A program made the position numbers and the translations under genes. Of a stretch of DNA of 64,000 nt, positions 7,850 through 17,222 are shown one piece after another; the stretch's first letter is position 1; each line of letters opens with the position of its first letter. Under the pieces are notes generated by a model. The model was not told where the DNA came from. It saw nothing but the letters and a program-made list of their open reading frames with translations, and did not search any database. The stretch spans positions 1-64,000 of the forward strand of contig CALCNV010000101.1 in the NCBI GenBank assembly GCA_937897645.1, read 5' to 3'. The stretch is from an uncultured Lysobacteraceae bacterium. Its GTDB lineage: Bacteria > Pseudomonadota > Gammaproteobacteria > Xanthomonadales > Xanthomonadaceae.

Positions 7850-9741
7850 TGAAACCTATCCTGCTGAATGGACAATCGCTGAGCCGCGACCAACTGGTCG
7901 AAATCGCCTATGGTGCAAGCGTCGGGCTGGCGCCCGAATCACTGAAAGCAGTCGCCCGCGCTGCTGAGTTCCTGGCGGAGCAGGTGCGGCGCGAGGAACC
8001 CATTTACGGCGTGTCCACGGGCTTCGGCAGCAACGCCGACAAGCTGCTGGGCGCACATCCCTTGCGCGATGAATTGCCGGGTGCAGTGAAGTCCGGTCGT
8101 TCATTGCACGAAGAGCTGCAGAACAATTTGATCATCACCCACGCCGTGTGCGTGGGCGAGCCGATGGCGCCGGAAGTAGTGCGCGCCATGATGGGGATCC
8201 GCATCAACACACTCTTGCGTGGGCACTCCGGTATCCGCGTGCAAACGCTGGAGTCGATGGCGGCCATGCTCAACGCCGGCATCGTGCCGGTCGTCCCGGA
8301 ATTGGGTTCGGTCGGCGCTTCCGGCGACCTCGCATCGCTGTCGCACCTTGCGCTGGTACTGCTGGGTGGTGGTGAAGCGTTCTATCAGGATGAGCGCATG
8401 CCAGGTGCGCAGGCATTGCAGCGCGCAGGACTGACGCCGGTGAAGCTTTCCTACAAGGAAGGCCTGGCCCTGAATAACGGTACCGCGCAGATGCTGGCGA
8501 TGGGCGTGCTGGCCGTGCACAAGCTGGATGCCTTGCTGGACACGGCTGATCTTGCGGCCGCGATGACCATCGATGCCTTCGCCGGGCGCCTGGGTGCGTT
8601 CGCCGAGGAAGTGCATGCCTTGCGTCCGCATCCGGGGCAGGTGCATGTCGCATCGCAACTGCGCCGCTTGTTGTCCGGGTCGACGCTGGCGGATATCCCG
8701 TACCACCTGGTGCCGAAATTCAGGCAGTGGCTGCCGCACAGCTGGGATACGGAAGCCTCGCGCGCGCTGCGCTTTGATATTGGCTGGGACTGGGTGCCCA
8801 GCGACCAGCGCCATGGCCGCGAGAAGTTCTACACCCGCTTCCGCCCGTTCCGTGGCGGCAAGAAGCACCAGCCGCAGGACAGCTATTCATTGCGCTGCAT
8901 ACCGCAGGTGCACGGCGCGGTGCGCGACGCGGTCGCGCAGGCCCGGCGCGTGCTCGAAATTGAACTGAATTCGGTCACCGACAATCCACTGGTATTCCCG
9001 GACAAGCTGGATGCGGCGCATGTGGAGGAGCAGGTGATCTCCGCGGGCCACTTCCACGGCATGCCTTTGGCGCTCGCAATGAGCTACGTGAAGGCGTCTA
9101 TCCCGGTGCTGGCCTCCATCAGCGAGCGCAGGCTCAACAAGCTGGTCGATCCGGCCACGAATGACGGGTTGCCTGCGTTCCTCATCGGCAACGAGGATGG
9201 CACCGAGTCCGGCCACATGATCGTTCAGTACACCGCGGCCGCCATCGTCAACGACCTGGCCAGCCGCGCGCATCCGGCGTCGGTGTTTTCGATTCCCACC
9301 AGCGCCAACGCCGAAGACCATGTGTCGATGGGTGCCAACGAAGCACGCCAGGTGTTGGCGATGACGCGTGACCTGGCGAAAGTGTTGGGCTTGGAACTCT
9401 ACAGCGCTGCACAGGCGCTGGACCTGCGTCGCGACATGATCAATGCGGCACGCGATCTTGCTTCGCGCGCCGGTACAGCGGCTTTCGCAGGCAAGGTGCA
9501 GGGCGGTGCATCGGGCGCGGACGCGGTGTTCCTGGAGGAAGTCGAGGGGCTGCGTGCGGAACTGGCGAGTTCGGACGAATTCCATCCCGGCCATGCCGTC
9601 GCAGCGGCGCATGCTGCGTTGCGTGCGGAAATTCCGTTCCTGGATCGGGATCGTGCGATGGATGCGGAAGTGGCTACCGCTGTGCAGCTGGTGGAGTCAG
9701 GCAGACTGCTTGATGCGGCCCGCGTCGCGCTGTCATCGTGA
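7849..9741 (+). CDS. HAL/PAL-family ammonia-lyase, histidine-type signature, long form
   Basis: A 630-residue MIO enzyme of the aromatic amino acid ammonia-lyase/aminomutase family. Conserved features are the catalytic loop YGVSTGFG (Tyr53), the cofactor-forming Ala-Ser-Gly triad at 157-159 in GSVGASGD, and the DNPLVF and EDHVSM blocks. At the selectivity position it has His98 (ITHAV), as in histidine ammonia-lyases rather than the Leu or Phe of phenylalanine/tyrosine lyases. Classical HutH has about 510 residues. Here an extra segment of roughly 55-60 residues (about 285-340, rich in Trp and Arg) is inserted before the YSLRC motif. No other hut gene is nearby; instead it overlaps hisS. Histidine deamination to urocanate is the best guess, but the insert means substrate and role are open. 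Confidence 0.8.
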   Translation: MKPILLNGQSLSRDQLVEIAYGASVGLAPESLKAVARAAEFLAEQVRREEPIYGVSTGFGSNADKLLGAHPLRDELPGAVKSGRSLHEELQNNLIITHAVCVGEPMAPEVVRAMMGIRINTLLRGHSGIRVQTLESMAAMLNAGIVPVVPELGSVGASGDLASLSHLALVLLGGGEAFYQDERMPGAQALQRAGLTPVKLSYKEGLALNNGTAQMLAMGVLAVHKLDALLDTADLAAAMTIDAFAGRLGAFAEEVHALRPHPGQVHVASQLRRLLSGSTLADIPYHLVPKFRQWLPHSWDTEASRALRFDIGWDWVPSDQRHGREKFYTRFRPFRGGKKHQPQDSYSLRCIPQVHGAVRDAVAQARRVLEIELNSVTDNPLVFPDKLDAAHVEEQVISAGHFHGMPLALAMSYVKASIPVLASISERRLNKLVDPATNDGLPAFLIGNEDGTESGHMIVQYTAAAIVNDLASRAHPASVFSIPTSANAEDHVSMGANEARQVLAMTRDLAKVLGLELYSAAQALDLRRDMINAARDLASRAGTAAFAGKVQGGASGADAVFLEEVEGLRAELASSDEFHPGHAVAAAHAALRAEIPFLDRDRAMDAEVATAVQLVESGRLLDAARVALSS

Positions 9742-9759
9742 GTGATGGCAACATGGCAA

Positions 9760-9854
9760 CGTAGGAGCTGCGTGAGCTGCGACTGCGCGTGAATCATGGC
9801 GTCCGTGGAGTATCCGCCTGACTGGATTCGGTCGCAGCTTACGCAGCTCCTACG
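9760..9854. repeat. GTAG-headed palindromic repeat (REP)
   Basis: Inverted arms of about 24 bp, GTAGGAGCTGCGTGAGCTGC against its near-complement, surround a roughly 45-bp loop. It lies between two convergent genes, where its transcript would fold as a bidirectional hairpin. Confidence 0.8.
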
Positions 9855-9867
9855 CGCATGCGACGGG

Positions 9868-11079
9868 TCAATGTTTGGGCTGTTCGCTTCCCGCTTCCAC
9901 TGCGGACCAGACCCGTAGCAGGTTGCCACCCAGGATCTTCTTCAAGTCATCGTCCTTGTAGCCGCGTGCCTGCAGGCTGGCGACCAGGTTGGGGTAGTCG
10001 GCGACGTTGCGCAGGCCTTCGGGCAGTTTGCCGTCGACACCATCGAAGTCCGAGCCGATACCCACGTGGTCGACGCCGATGAGTTTGACGGCATAGTCGA
10101 TCTGGTCGACCACGGCGTCAATCGAGGTCGCGGGAGTGGGATGGGTGCGATTCCACTCCGCGTCGAACGCAGCCCTGTCTTCCAGCGGCTTGCCTGCTTT
10201 CGCGGCCGCCGCATTGCGCGCGTCGAAGGCGGCCCTGGCGGAAAACCTGGCTTGCAGGTCAGCGGCTGCCTGCGGATTCACGAAGCCTATTCCGAACACG
10301 ACCTGCACCACGCCGCCCTTCGCGGCGATGGCCTTGGCCAGCTCGTCGCTGAGGTTGCGCTCGAAGCCGGGCGTGAAGTGGCGCAGGCCGGAATGGCTGG
10401 CAATCACCGGCACGCGGCTCAGGTTCACCGCTTGCAGCGTTGCTGCATCGGACAGGTGCGACACGTCAACCATGATGCCCAGGCGGTTCATCTCGGCCAC
10501 CACGTCCTTGCCGAACGGGCTGAGGCCTTGCCATTGGCGGTTGGTGTCGTAGGACGAGTCACTGATGCGGTTGCTGGCGCTGTGGGCGAGGGTGATGTAA
10601 CGCACGCCGCGCGCGTGGAAATTCGCAAGCTGTGCGAGGTCATCGACCAGCGGCGCGCCGTTTTCCATGCCCAGTGCCAGCAACACGCGCTTGCCTGCAC
10701 GCAGGCGTTCCACATCACCGGGAGACGTGAGTACGGCAAATTTGTCGGGGTGGCGGCCCACCATGGCTTCCACTGAATCAATCTGGCTGTTTGCGACCTG
10801 GCGCGCGGTGCCCAGGCGATCCTCTTCGGGCGAGGTATAGATGGACATGAAGGCCACGTCCAGGCCGCCTTCGCGCGCGCGCGGGTAGTCGAATTCGCGG
10901 CTCGGGGTCAGTTGGCCCACGTCCTTCCATTCGGCCTGCAACTCGGAGGGCGCGTCGATGTGGGTATCCACGATGATCGCGTCCTGGGCCAGTTGTCGTG
11001 CGGATGCCGTGCTGCTGGCAGCGGACGCGTTTTGCATGGCCAGCAACAGCGCGAGGGTGGCGAGATGGCGAATGGGCAT
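9868..11079 (-). CDS. Membrane dipeptidase family (M19) zinc peptidase, exported
   Basis: A 403-residue protein with a signal peptide (MPIRHLATLALLLAMQNASA). M19 renal-dipeptidase-like enzymes cleave dipeptides, including some with D-residues, using a binuclear zinc site. The HxD ligands appear as DTHID (38-42). Later ligands fit the ASHSGL segment (about residue 219) and the GIGSDFDG motif near the C-terminus. Length fits the family. A much longer frame upstream reads through repeat DNA and is not family-like, so the ATG before the signal peptide was chosen. It probably works in the periplasm on peptides or cell-wall turnover products. Confidence 0.9.
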   Translation of the reverse strand: MPIRHLATLALLLAMQNASAASSTASARQLAQDAIIVDTHIDAPSELQAEWKDVGQLTPSREFDYPRAREGGLDVAFMSIYTSPEEDRLGTARQVANSQIDSVEAMVGRHPDKFAVLTSPGDVERLRAGKRVLLALGMENGAPLVDDLAQLANFHARGVRYITLAHSASNRISDSSYDTNRQWQGLSPFGKDVVAEMNRLGIMVDVSHLSDAATLQAVNLSRVPVIASHSGLRHFTPGFERNLSDELAKAIAAKGGVVQVVFGIGFVNPQAAADLQARFSARAAFDARNAAAAKAGKPLEDRAAFDAEWNRTHPTPATSIDAVVDQIDYAVKLIGVDHVGIGSDFDGVDGKLPEGLRNVADYPNLVASLQARGYKDDDLKKILGGNLLRVWSAVEAGSEQPKH

Positions 11080-11233
11080 TTGGATTCCGGGGCGGTCTGG
11101 AAGCAGTGATGCTAGCGTCGTTTCTGGTTTGGTGACAGGGCGTGGATGCAGGGACTGGTGAACTGGTAGCTGGTAGTTGGGTTGTTGGTGCTTGGTTGTT
11201 GGTTTTTGGGAAAGATTAAAGTCAAAGGCAAAG

Positions 11234-11275
11234 GCACCCCTCCTCAATCCTCCCCTGCTTCGCAAGGGAGGAGGC
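11234..11275. repeat. C-rich dispersed repeat, copy 1
   Basis: A 42-bp core beginning GCACCCCTCCTCAATCCTCC recurs in opposite orientation near 26.3 kb with one mismatch. The surrounding sequence contains short CCAAGAACC direct repeats at both places. It lies in the 240-bp gap upstream of the dipeptidase gene. The core has an internal CCTCCC/GGGAGG hairpin. Confidence 0.75.
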
Positions 11276-11323
11276 CAAGGCAAGAACCAAGAACCAAGAA
11301 CCATTTGCGACGTGGTGGTCGCC

Positions 11324-13135
11324 TCAAAGCGTCCGCACGCAATCCCGCCCTTCGGCCTTGGCGGCGTACAAGGCCTGGTCCGCCACCTGCATCGCGGATT
11401 CCACGCTGTCCTTGGCGGCGATATCCACGGAGTGCACGCCGATGCTGGCCGAAATGGGAATGATGCGGTCGCCGCTGCGGCAGGGCTTCCGGTGCAGGCT
11501 CTGCCTCAATTCCTCTGCCACCACGCTGGCTTGCGCCAGATCCATGCCGGGCAGGGCGGCGATGAATTCCTCGCCGCCGAAGCGTGCCAGCAGCGCGCCA
11601 TGCGGTGCCAGTGCCTCGGCCATCGTATTGGAAGTCCAGCGCAGGCAGTCATCGCCGACAAGATGGCCGTATTCGTCGTTGATGCGCTTGAAGTGGTCCA
11701 GGTCGATCATCAGCAACGAAATGGGGCGGCGGCTGTTGCGTGCCTCGGACAGCAGGTGTTCGAACGCTTCGCGGAAATGGGTGCGGTTGTAGAGTTCGGT
11801 CAGGCCGTCGTGGCGGCTGGATTCGCTGAGGCGCTCATGTGCATTTTCCAGCTGCACCAACGCGCTGCGAAGCTCGGTGGTGCGCAGTTCGACCTTGTGC
11901 TCCAGCTGGTCGCGCGCTTCACGCACGATGCGCTCGTTCTCGTTGCGCAAGGCTGCATAGCGGTAGCCGAGCGCGACCGACAGCAGCAGCATTTCCAGCG
12001 CGGAACCAATCTGCACGCCGTATTCGGTGATGAAATTCTTCGGCAGCAGGTTGAAGGCGATGGCGGAAAACATGCCGGTTCCCAGCAGGAACAGGAACCA
12101 GGCCAGCAGGAACAGCCACGCCGGCTTGTAGCCGCGACGCAGCACCACGATGGTTTCCACCAGGATCCAGCAGATGCTGGGGAACACGGCGGCCGACGCC
12201 ACCGGTACCACCATGTGGTATGGCAACAGCATCGCCGCGATGCCCAGCGCGATGAAGAAGGTGATGATGGCCAGTGCGACCTTGTCGCCCAGCGGCCAGC
12301 GCTGTCGCAGCTCCAGGAACACGCGCGCGAACTGCTGCATGCCTATCAGTGCCAGGCATATCGACAGTGGCACCGCATGGTCGGCCAGCCAGACCGAGTC
12401 GGGCCACAGGTATTCGAATCCAAGCCCGTTCAGCGTGAACAGCACCAGGCCGAAGGCGGTGATGTGGAACAGGTACCAGAAATAGCTGGCATCGCGCAGG
12501 GTCAGCCACATCACCAGGTTGTAGATGAACAAGGCCAGCAGGATGCCGTAGTACAGGCCGATGGCGAATTGCGAATCACGCGATTGTTCGATGAAAGCCA
12601 GTGGCGAATAGAGTTTCAGTGGCACCTGCATCGAGCTTTCGCTTTGCACGCGCACCAGCACGCTGACAGGCTCGCCTTGCGGCAGGTCCAGCCAGAAGTT
12701 GGGGTGGCGGTAGCGGATGTTGCGCTGGTCAAAGGGCAGGTGGTCGCCGCCGGCGTGGTGGACGACACGGCCATCCGAATAGATGGCATACACGTCGATG
12801 CGGTCACTGAGCGCATATTCCTGGACCAGCAACCATTTGTGGTCCGGGCTGGACGTGTTCAACAGGTCCACATGGAACCAGTAGGCGCCGTCCTGGAAAC
12901 CGAACGAGGTATTGCCGTCCGGCAAGGCCTGGAACTTGCCGCTTGCCAGGCCTTGGCGCGCACTGGCGAGGTCGTCCTTGCCGGCAGGGTCGTGGTAGTA
13001 GCGGGTATGCGTCGCCAGGGTGTGTTCCGACGAGGCCGCCGTGAGCTGTAGAGGTGGCTGGGCACGGACAGGTGCAGTCGCCACGCACAGCATGGCCAGC
13101 AAGCAGTACAGGAACCCCAGTTCAAACCACTTCAT
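11324..13135 (-). CDS. 7TMR-DISM membrane diguanylate cyclase
   Basis: A 603-residue protein predicted to make c-di-GMP in response to an external signal. A signal peptide (residues 5-25) precedes a periplasmic 7TMR-DISM sensing domain (about 30-170). Seven membrane helices (about 180-390) and a coiled-coil linker rich in E/R/L follow. A C-terminal GGDEF domain has GGEEF at 520-524, an active variant. No RxxD inhibitory site is present five residues before it, so product feedback by that route is unlikely. The ATG chosen has GGGAAGGG directly upstream. It is alone in its transcript. The ligand is unknown. Confidence 0.9.
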   Translation of the reverse strand: MKWFELGFLYCLLAMLCVATAPVRAQPPLQLTAASSEHTLATHTRYYHDPAGKDDLASARQGLASGKFQALPDGNTSFGFQDGAYWFHVDLLNTSSPDHKWLLVQEYALSDRIDVYAIYSDGRVVHHAGGDHLPFDQRNIRYRHPNFWLDLPQGEPVSVLVRVQSESSMQVPLKLYSPLAFIEQSRDSQFAIGLYYGILLALFIYNLVMWLTLRDASYFWYLFHITAFGLVLFTLNGLGFEYLWPDSVWLADHAVPLSICLALIGMQQFARVFLELRQRWPLGDKVALAIITFFIALGIAAMLLPYHMVVPVASAAVFPSICWILVETIVVLRRGYKPAWLFLLAWFLFLLGTGMFSAIAFNLLPKNFITEYGVQIGSALEMLLLSVALGYRYAALRNENERIVREARDQLEHKVELRTTELRSALVQLENAHERLSESSRHDGLTELYNRTHFREAFEHLLSEARNSRRPISLLMIDLDHFKRINDEYGHLVGDDCLRWTSNTMAEALAPHGALLARFGGEEFIAALPGMDLAQASVVAEELRQSLHRKPCRSGDRIIPISASIGVHSVDIAAKDSVESAMQVADQALYAAKAEGRDCVRTL

Positions 13136-13303
13136 CCCTTCCCCTTGGATGTGCGCCAGGAGCCGGCGGATCGCGCCGATGCCCATGGCCGAGTCTACGC
13201 TCGTGGGTGGCGCCGGCTGTTAGGCCGCCGTGATTTCCACCCGTGTCCATGCTGTAGCAAACGCAGGACCAGCGCGATACCAGCCACGCCATCCATGCGG
13301 GGG

Positions 13304-13331
13304 TTGACGGGGAGTGCCTTGTTTCGATAAT
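13304..13331 (+). promoter_or_regulatory. Sigma-70-type promoter of the his operon
   Basis: TTGACG (-35) and GATAAT (-10) are separated by 16 bp, five of six consensus bases in each. The predicted start point falls about 7 bp downstream, inside the operator-like repeat. Confidence 0.75.
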
Positions 13332-13350
13332 GTATTAACGCACTAGTACA
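13331..13350 (+). promoter_or_regulatory. TrpR-type operator over the his promoter
   Basis: TGTATTA-N6-TAGTACA is a 20-bp inverted repeat with one mismatch. It has the same half-sites and 6-bp spacing as the E. coli TrpR operator (TGTACTA-N6-TAGTACA type). It abuts the -10 box and covers the likely start point, 22 bp before the TrpR-like gene. This suggests autorepression and repression of the whole operon. Confidence 0.7.
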
Positions 13351-13371
13351 TTGATACGACAGGTTTTCCCC

Positions 13372-13698
13372 ATGAAGCGCCGCCCGGCCATCGATAAGCA
13401 ATCCACTTCACTGTCGCTGCAGGCGCTTTCGCGCGCACTGGCGGCGTTGAGCCGGCCGGAGGACGTACGCGCCTTCCTGCAGGACCTGTGCACGCCGGCC
13501 GAGCTGGAGGCAATGTCCGATCGTTGGCGGGTCGTGCCGCTGCTGCTGAAGGGCGTCCCGTACCGTGAAATCCACGACCTGACCCAGGTCAGCGTGACCA
13601 CCATCGGTCGCGTGGCGCGCACGCTGGAAAGTGGCGCAGGTGGGTACTCGGTGGCCATGCGTCGCCAGCCCGCGCGCTCCTCCGTTCCATCCCACTGA
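13372..13698 (+). CDS. YerC/YecD-family TrpR-like repressor, likely his regulator
   Basis: A 108-residue all-helical DNA-binding protein of the TrpR superfamily. The TrpR-like core begins near [33 protein letters not shown] is the helix before the helix-turn-helix, and [16 protein letters not shown] is the recognition unit, as in YerC/YecD proteins. By family such proteins sit with histidine or tryptophan genes. Here it is the first gene of the his operon, 11 bp before hisG, behind a TrpR-type operator. I infer a histidine-responsive repressor. The corepressor cannot be read from sequence. The chosen ATG lies seven codons inside the longest frame, which would otherwise overlap the operator. 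Confidence 0.88.
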   Translation: MKRRPAIDKQSTSLSLQALSRALAALSRPEDVRAFLQDLCTPAELEAMSDRWRVVPLLLKGVPYREIHDLTQVSVTTIGRVARTLESGAGGYSVAMRRQPARSSVPSH

Positions 13699-13709
13699 GT
13701 CCACCGAAC

Positions 13710-14624
13710 ATGAGCCCTGCAGTCGCACCCGCGACGCGCGACCGTTTGCGCATCGCCATCCAGAAAAGCGGACGCCTGGCCGAGCCTGCGCGTGCCTTGC
13801 TGTCCGCCTGTGGCCTGAGCTGGCGGGAAAGCCGCGACAAGCTGTTCTGCTACGGCGAATCGCTTCCGGTTGATCTGCTGCTGGTGCGCGACGACGACAT
13901 TCCCGGGCTGATCGCCGACGGTGTCTGCGACTTCGGCGTGGTGGGTCGCAATGAGTTGAACGAACAGGCCGCTGCCCGTGCCCGCATCGGGCTGCCGCCG
14001 GCGTACCGGGAAATGCGCGCGCTAGGTTTCGGTGCATGCCGCCTGATGCTGGCCATTCCCGAGACATGGGAGTGGAGTGGGGCAGCGCAATTGCAGGGCA
14101 CGCGCATCGCTACCAGCTATCCCGCCATCCTGGCCGAGTGGCTTGAAGCGCAGGGCGTCAGTGCCAGCGTGGTCGAATTGTCGGGTTCGGTCGAGATCGC
14201 CCCCAAGTTGGGCACCGCCGACCTGATCTGCGACCTGGTCTCCAGCGGCGCGACCCTGTTGGCCAACCAGTTGAAGCCTGTGGAGACCTTGCTGGAAAGC
14301 GAAGCGGTGCTGGCGGGCTCGGTACGCGAGTACGACGACCAGCGCACCGATCTTGCTGCCATGCTGCTGCGCAGGATGGACGGCGTGCTCAAGCTCAAGG
14401 ACAGCAAGCTGCTCATGTTCCGTGCCGAACGATCCACGCTGCCTGCACTGCTGCACTTGCTGCCGGATGCCGATGCGCCGACGTATCTCACGGCAAACAC
14501 CGAAGGCCCCGTGAGCTTGCAGGCCATGTGCCACGGCCTGGTGACCTGGCAGCGTCTGGAAGAGCTGGAGCGTGCCGGTGCACAGGGCTTGATGGTGCTC
14601 GCGGTGGAGAGGTCGCTGGCATGA
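13710..14624 (+). CDS. hisG: ATP phosphoribosyltransferase
   Basis: A 304-residue long-form HisG, the committed step of histidine synthesis (ATP + PRPP to phosphoribosyl-ATP). Recognisable are [12 protein letters not shown] at the N-terminus, [12 protein letters not shown] (about 70-81), and the PRPP-binding stretch [14 protein letters not shown] (about 170-183). The C-terminal regulatory domain of about 80 residues, which binds histidine for feedback inhibition, is present. The stop overlaps the hisD start (ATGA). Confidence 0.96.
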   Translation: MSPAVAPATRDRLRIAIQKSGRLAEPARALLSACGLSWRESRDKLFCYGESLPVDLLLVRDDDIPGLIADGVCDFGVVGRNELNEQAAARARIGLPPAYREMRALGFGACRLMLAIPETWEWSGAAQLQGTRIATSYPAILAEWLEAQGVSASVVELSGSVEIAPKLGTADLICDLVSSGATLLANQLKPVETLLESEAVLAGSVREYDDQRTDLAAMLLRRMDGVLKLKDSKLLMFRAERSTLPALLHLLPDADAPTYLTANTEGPVSLQAMCHGLVTWQRLEELERAGAQGLMVLAVERSLA

Positions 14625-15919
14625 ACCGGTTGCACTGGTCTGTACTGGATGAAGGTCAGCGCCGCGCCGCCTTGCTGCGGCCTGTGCAGCAGGTGGCCGA
14701 TGCCACCCGTGATGCGGTCGCGGCGTTGATTGACCAAGTGCGCGCGAACGGCGACGCGGCATTGCGCGACCTCACCTTGCGCTTCGACAAAGTGGCGCTT
14801 GATTCCTTCGAAGCGTCCGATCAGGAATTCGCAGCCGCGGAAGCAGCAGTCGCGCCTGGACTCAAATCCGCAATGCAGGACGCGGCACGACGCATCGAGG
14901 CGTTCCACCGTGCCGGCATGGCCCAGCCTTACGCCGTTGAAACCGCCCCCGGTGTCATCTGCGAACGAGTGGTTCGGCCCATACGACGGGTGGGCCTGTA
15001 CGTGCCTGCCGGCAGCGCGCCGCTTCCGTCCACCGCACTGATGCTCGGCGTGCCTTCGAGCCTGGCCGGATGCAGGGAAGTAGTGCTGTGCACGCCGCCA
15101 CGCACCGATGGCAGTGCTGATCCGGCGGTGCTGGTCGCGGCGCGACTCACCGGGGTGTCGCGTGTACTCAAGCTGGGCGGCGCGCAAGCCATTGCCGCCA
15201 TGGCCCTCGGCACGGAATCCATCGGCAAGTGCGACAAGATCTTCGGGCCTGGCAACAGCTACGTGACCGAGGCCAAGCAGCAGGTCGCACGCAGTGGCGC
15301 AGTCGCCATCGACATGCCGGCCGGCCCCTCGGAAGTGCTGGTGATAGCCGATGCCGGCGCCAATCCCGCGTTCGTCGCGGCGGACCTGTTGTCACAGGCG
15401 GAGCATGGGCCGGATTCGCAGGTGTTGCTGATCTGCGATGACGCAGGTTTTCTGGAAGCGGTGGAAGCGCAGATTGAAGTGCAACTGGCTGCCTTGCCGC
15501 GTGCAGACATCGCCCGCTCCGCACTGTCCGCATCCCGCCTGATCCAGGTGGACTCGCTGGATCAGGCCTTCGCCATCAGCAACGACTATGCACCCGAGCA
15601 CTTGATCCTTGCCTTGCGCGAGCCGCGCGACTGGTTGGACAAGGTGGAAGTGGCGGGTTCGGTGTTCCTGGGCGATTACACCCCTGAAGCCTTGGGCGAT
15701 TATTGCAGTGGCACCAACCATGTGCTGCCCACCAGCGGTACCGCCGCCGCCTACAGTGGCGTCAGCGTGGCCAGTTTCCAGAATACCGTCAGCGTGCAGT
15801 CGGCAAACCGGCAAGGCATCGCTGCCATCGGTGATTGCGCCGTCACCTTGGCGCGCGCCGAAGGACTGGCTGCCCATGCGCATGCGGTCGTGCTGCGCAT
15901 GCAGGCGGTGTCGGCATGA
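14621..15919 (+). CDS. hisD: Histidinol dehydrogenase
   Basis: A 432-residue zinc enzyme oxidising L-histidinol to histidine in two NAD-dependent steps, the last in the pathway. It shows [12 protein letters not shown], the [11 protein letters not shown] block, the IDMPAGPSE segment and SQAEHG/DYAPEHL, which carry the zinc ligands and catalytic His/Glu residues. Length is normal. Both ends overlap neighbours by ATGA junctions, so translation is coupled with hisG and hisC. Confidence 0.97.
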   Translation: MNRLHWSVLDEGQRRAALLRPVQQVADATRDAVAALIDQVRANGDAALRDLTLRFDKVALDSFEASDQEFAAAEAAVAPGLKSAMQDAARRIEAFHRAGMAQPYAVETAPGVICERVVRPIRRVGLYVPAGSAPLPSTALMLGVPSSLAGCREVVLCTPPRTDGSADPAVLVAARLTGVSRVLKLGGAQAIAAMALGTESIGKCDKIFGPGNSYVTEAKQQVARSGAVAIDMPAGPSEVLVIADAGANPAFVAADLLSQAEHGPDSQVLLICDDAGFLEAVEAQIEVQLAALPRADIARSALSASRLIQVDSLDQAFAISNDYAPEHLILALREPRDWLDKVEVAGSVFLGDYTPEALGDYCSGTNHVLPTSGTAAAYSGVSVASFQNTVSVQSANRQGIAAIGDCAVTLARAEGLAAHAHAVVLRMQAVSA

Positions 15920-16998
15920 GCAGCGTGCTGGAACTGGTGCGCGAAGATCTGCGCGACTTCGGTGGCTACAAGTCCGCGCGTACCGAAGCCCTGCAAGGCG
16001 AGGTCTGGCTGAACGCCAACGAATCGGCATGGGCCAATCCTGCGGACAGCAAGGCCACCAGCCGTCGTTATCCGGATCCGCAGCCAGCGGCGCTGCGCAA
16101 GGCGTTGGCCGGGCTGTATTCCTGCGACGAGGATCAATTGTTGATCGGGCGCGGCAGCGACGAAGCCATCGATCTGCTGGTGCGTGCACTGTGCAATCCC
16201 GGCAAGGATGCCGTGGTCATTACGCCGCCGGTGTTCGGCATGTACGCCGTATGCGCACGCCTGCAGAACGCACCGGTCATCGAGGTGGCGTTGCAGGATG
16301 GCGTGGATGGGTTCGCTCCCGATCTGGGTGCTGTTGCCCGCACTGCGATAGAAGGCGACGCGAAGATCGTGTTCATTTGCTCGCCGTCAAACCCCTCGGG
16401 ATCAGCTATTCCGTTGGACGCGATCGAGCAATTGGCAGCCAGGTTGCAGGGGCGATCACTGGTGGTGGTGGATGAAGCGTATGGCGAGTTCTCCGATACT
16501 CCTTCCGCGACAACCTTGCTGACAAGCCAGCCAAACATCGCGGTACTTCGCACGCTGTCGAAGGCGCACGCGCTGGCGGCCGCACGTATCGGCGTGGTGA
16601 TCGCCGATCCCGCCTTGATCGAGATATTGCGGCGCTGCCAGGCCCCTTACCCGGTGCCGACGCCTTGTGCCGAGTTGGCGCTGGCTGGACTGTCGCCAGC
16701 GGCACGTACAGAAACTGAAAACCGCGTGGCGCTCGTCAAATCCGAGCGTACGCGCCTGCATGTTGCATTAGCCTCAATGCCACAGGTTCTGCGCGTATAT
16801 GCATCCCAAGGCAATTACCTGCTGGTGCGATTCCGGGATGCAGAACGTGCATTCCGCGGATTGCTGGCTGCAGGCGTGGTCGTGCGCGACCAGCGTGCGG
16901 CGCCGCAGTTGGGTGATGCGTTGCGTATCACGGTTGGATCGCCTGAGCAGAATGATCGGGTGATTTCGGCGTTGCAGGGAAATGAGGTGGAGGCATGA
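15916..16998 (+). CDS. hisC: Histidinol-phosphate aminotransferase
   Basis: A 360-residue fold-type I PLP enzyme converting imidazole-acetol phosphate and glutamate to histidinol phosphate. The N-terminal [11 protein letters not shown] substrate loop, [17 protein letters not shown] (Asp pairing with the PLP pyridine) and the PLP lysine in [14 protein letters not shown] are visible. Its stop overlaps a second ATG (ATGATG) that opens a 75-codon frame through the repeat separating it from hisB. Confidence 0.96.
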   Translation: MSSVLELVREDLRDFGGYKSARTEALQGEVWLNANESAWANPADSKATSRRYPDPQPAALRKALAGLYSCDEDQLLIGRGSDEAIDLLVRALCNPGKDAVVITPPVFGMYAVCARLQNAPVIEVALQDGVDGFAPDLGAVARTAIEGDAKIVFICSPSNPSGSAIPLDAIEQLAARLQGRSLVVVDEAYGEFSDTPSATTLLTSQPNIAVLRTLSKAHALAAARIGVVIADPALIEILRRCQAPYPVPTPCAELALAGLSPAARTETENRVALVKSERTRLHVALASMPQVLRVYASQGNYLLVRFRDAERAFRGLLAAGVVVRDQRAAPQLGDALRITVGSPEQNDRVISALQGNEVEA

Positions 16999-17222
16999 TG
17001 CTGATCGACATTACAAGCAAGAGCAAATCCCCCTCAATCCCCCTTTTGCAAAGGGGGAGGCAAGTCGAGGCCATTGATACGGGCACTTGCTTCCCTTCTC
17101 CTGAAAGCAATTTTCGGGCTGACTGGAAACAATCGACCAAAAGAATGGCCGGGCCGTTCCCCCCCTTTGAAAAAGGGGGGCAGGGGGGATTTGCTCTTTG
17201 CATCACGGGTGAATCGCCATGA
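16995..17222 (+). other. 75-codon bridging frame through the hisC-hisB repeat
   Basis: The frame starts at an ATG overlapping the hisC stop and ends in a TGA overlapping the hisB ATG. Its translation contains segments typical of C-rich repeat DNA (SPSIPLLQRG, PFPPFEKGGQGG). It is unlikely to be a functional protein. It would, however, let ribosomes travel from hisC to hisB, preserving the overlap-type coupling used elsewhere in the operon. There is no strong Shine-Dalgarno of its own beyond the GGAGG inside hisC. Confidence 0.45.
17019..17198. mobile_element. 180-bp palindromic MITE-like element inside the his operon
   Basis: Terminal inverted repeats run AAGAGCAAATCCCCC... against ...GGGGGATTTGCTCTT. 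Each is extended by a nested C-run/G-run hairpin (CCCCCTTTTGCAAAGGGGG and its counterpart). Nothing like a transposase is inside, so movement would need an enzyme in trans. Flanking target duplications are not clear. It splits hisC from hisB by about 220 bp in an otherwise gapless operon. The left arm resembles the C-rich repeats near 11.2 and 26.3 kb. Confidence 0.8.

Noticed and set aside
7849..9741. Phenylalanine/tyrosine ammonia-lyase
   Set aside because: The selectivity residue is His98, as in histidine lyases, though the insert leaves substrate open.
11177..13051. 624-codon plus-strand open frame opposite the diguanylate cyclase gene
   Set aside because: It mirrors the high-GC codon pattern of the minus-strand gene, has no family features and lies opposite a protein with clear 7TMR-DISM and GGDEF domains.
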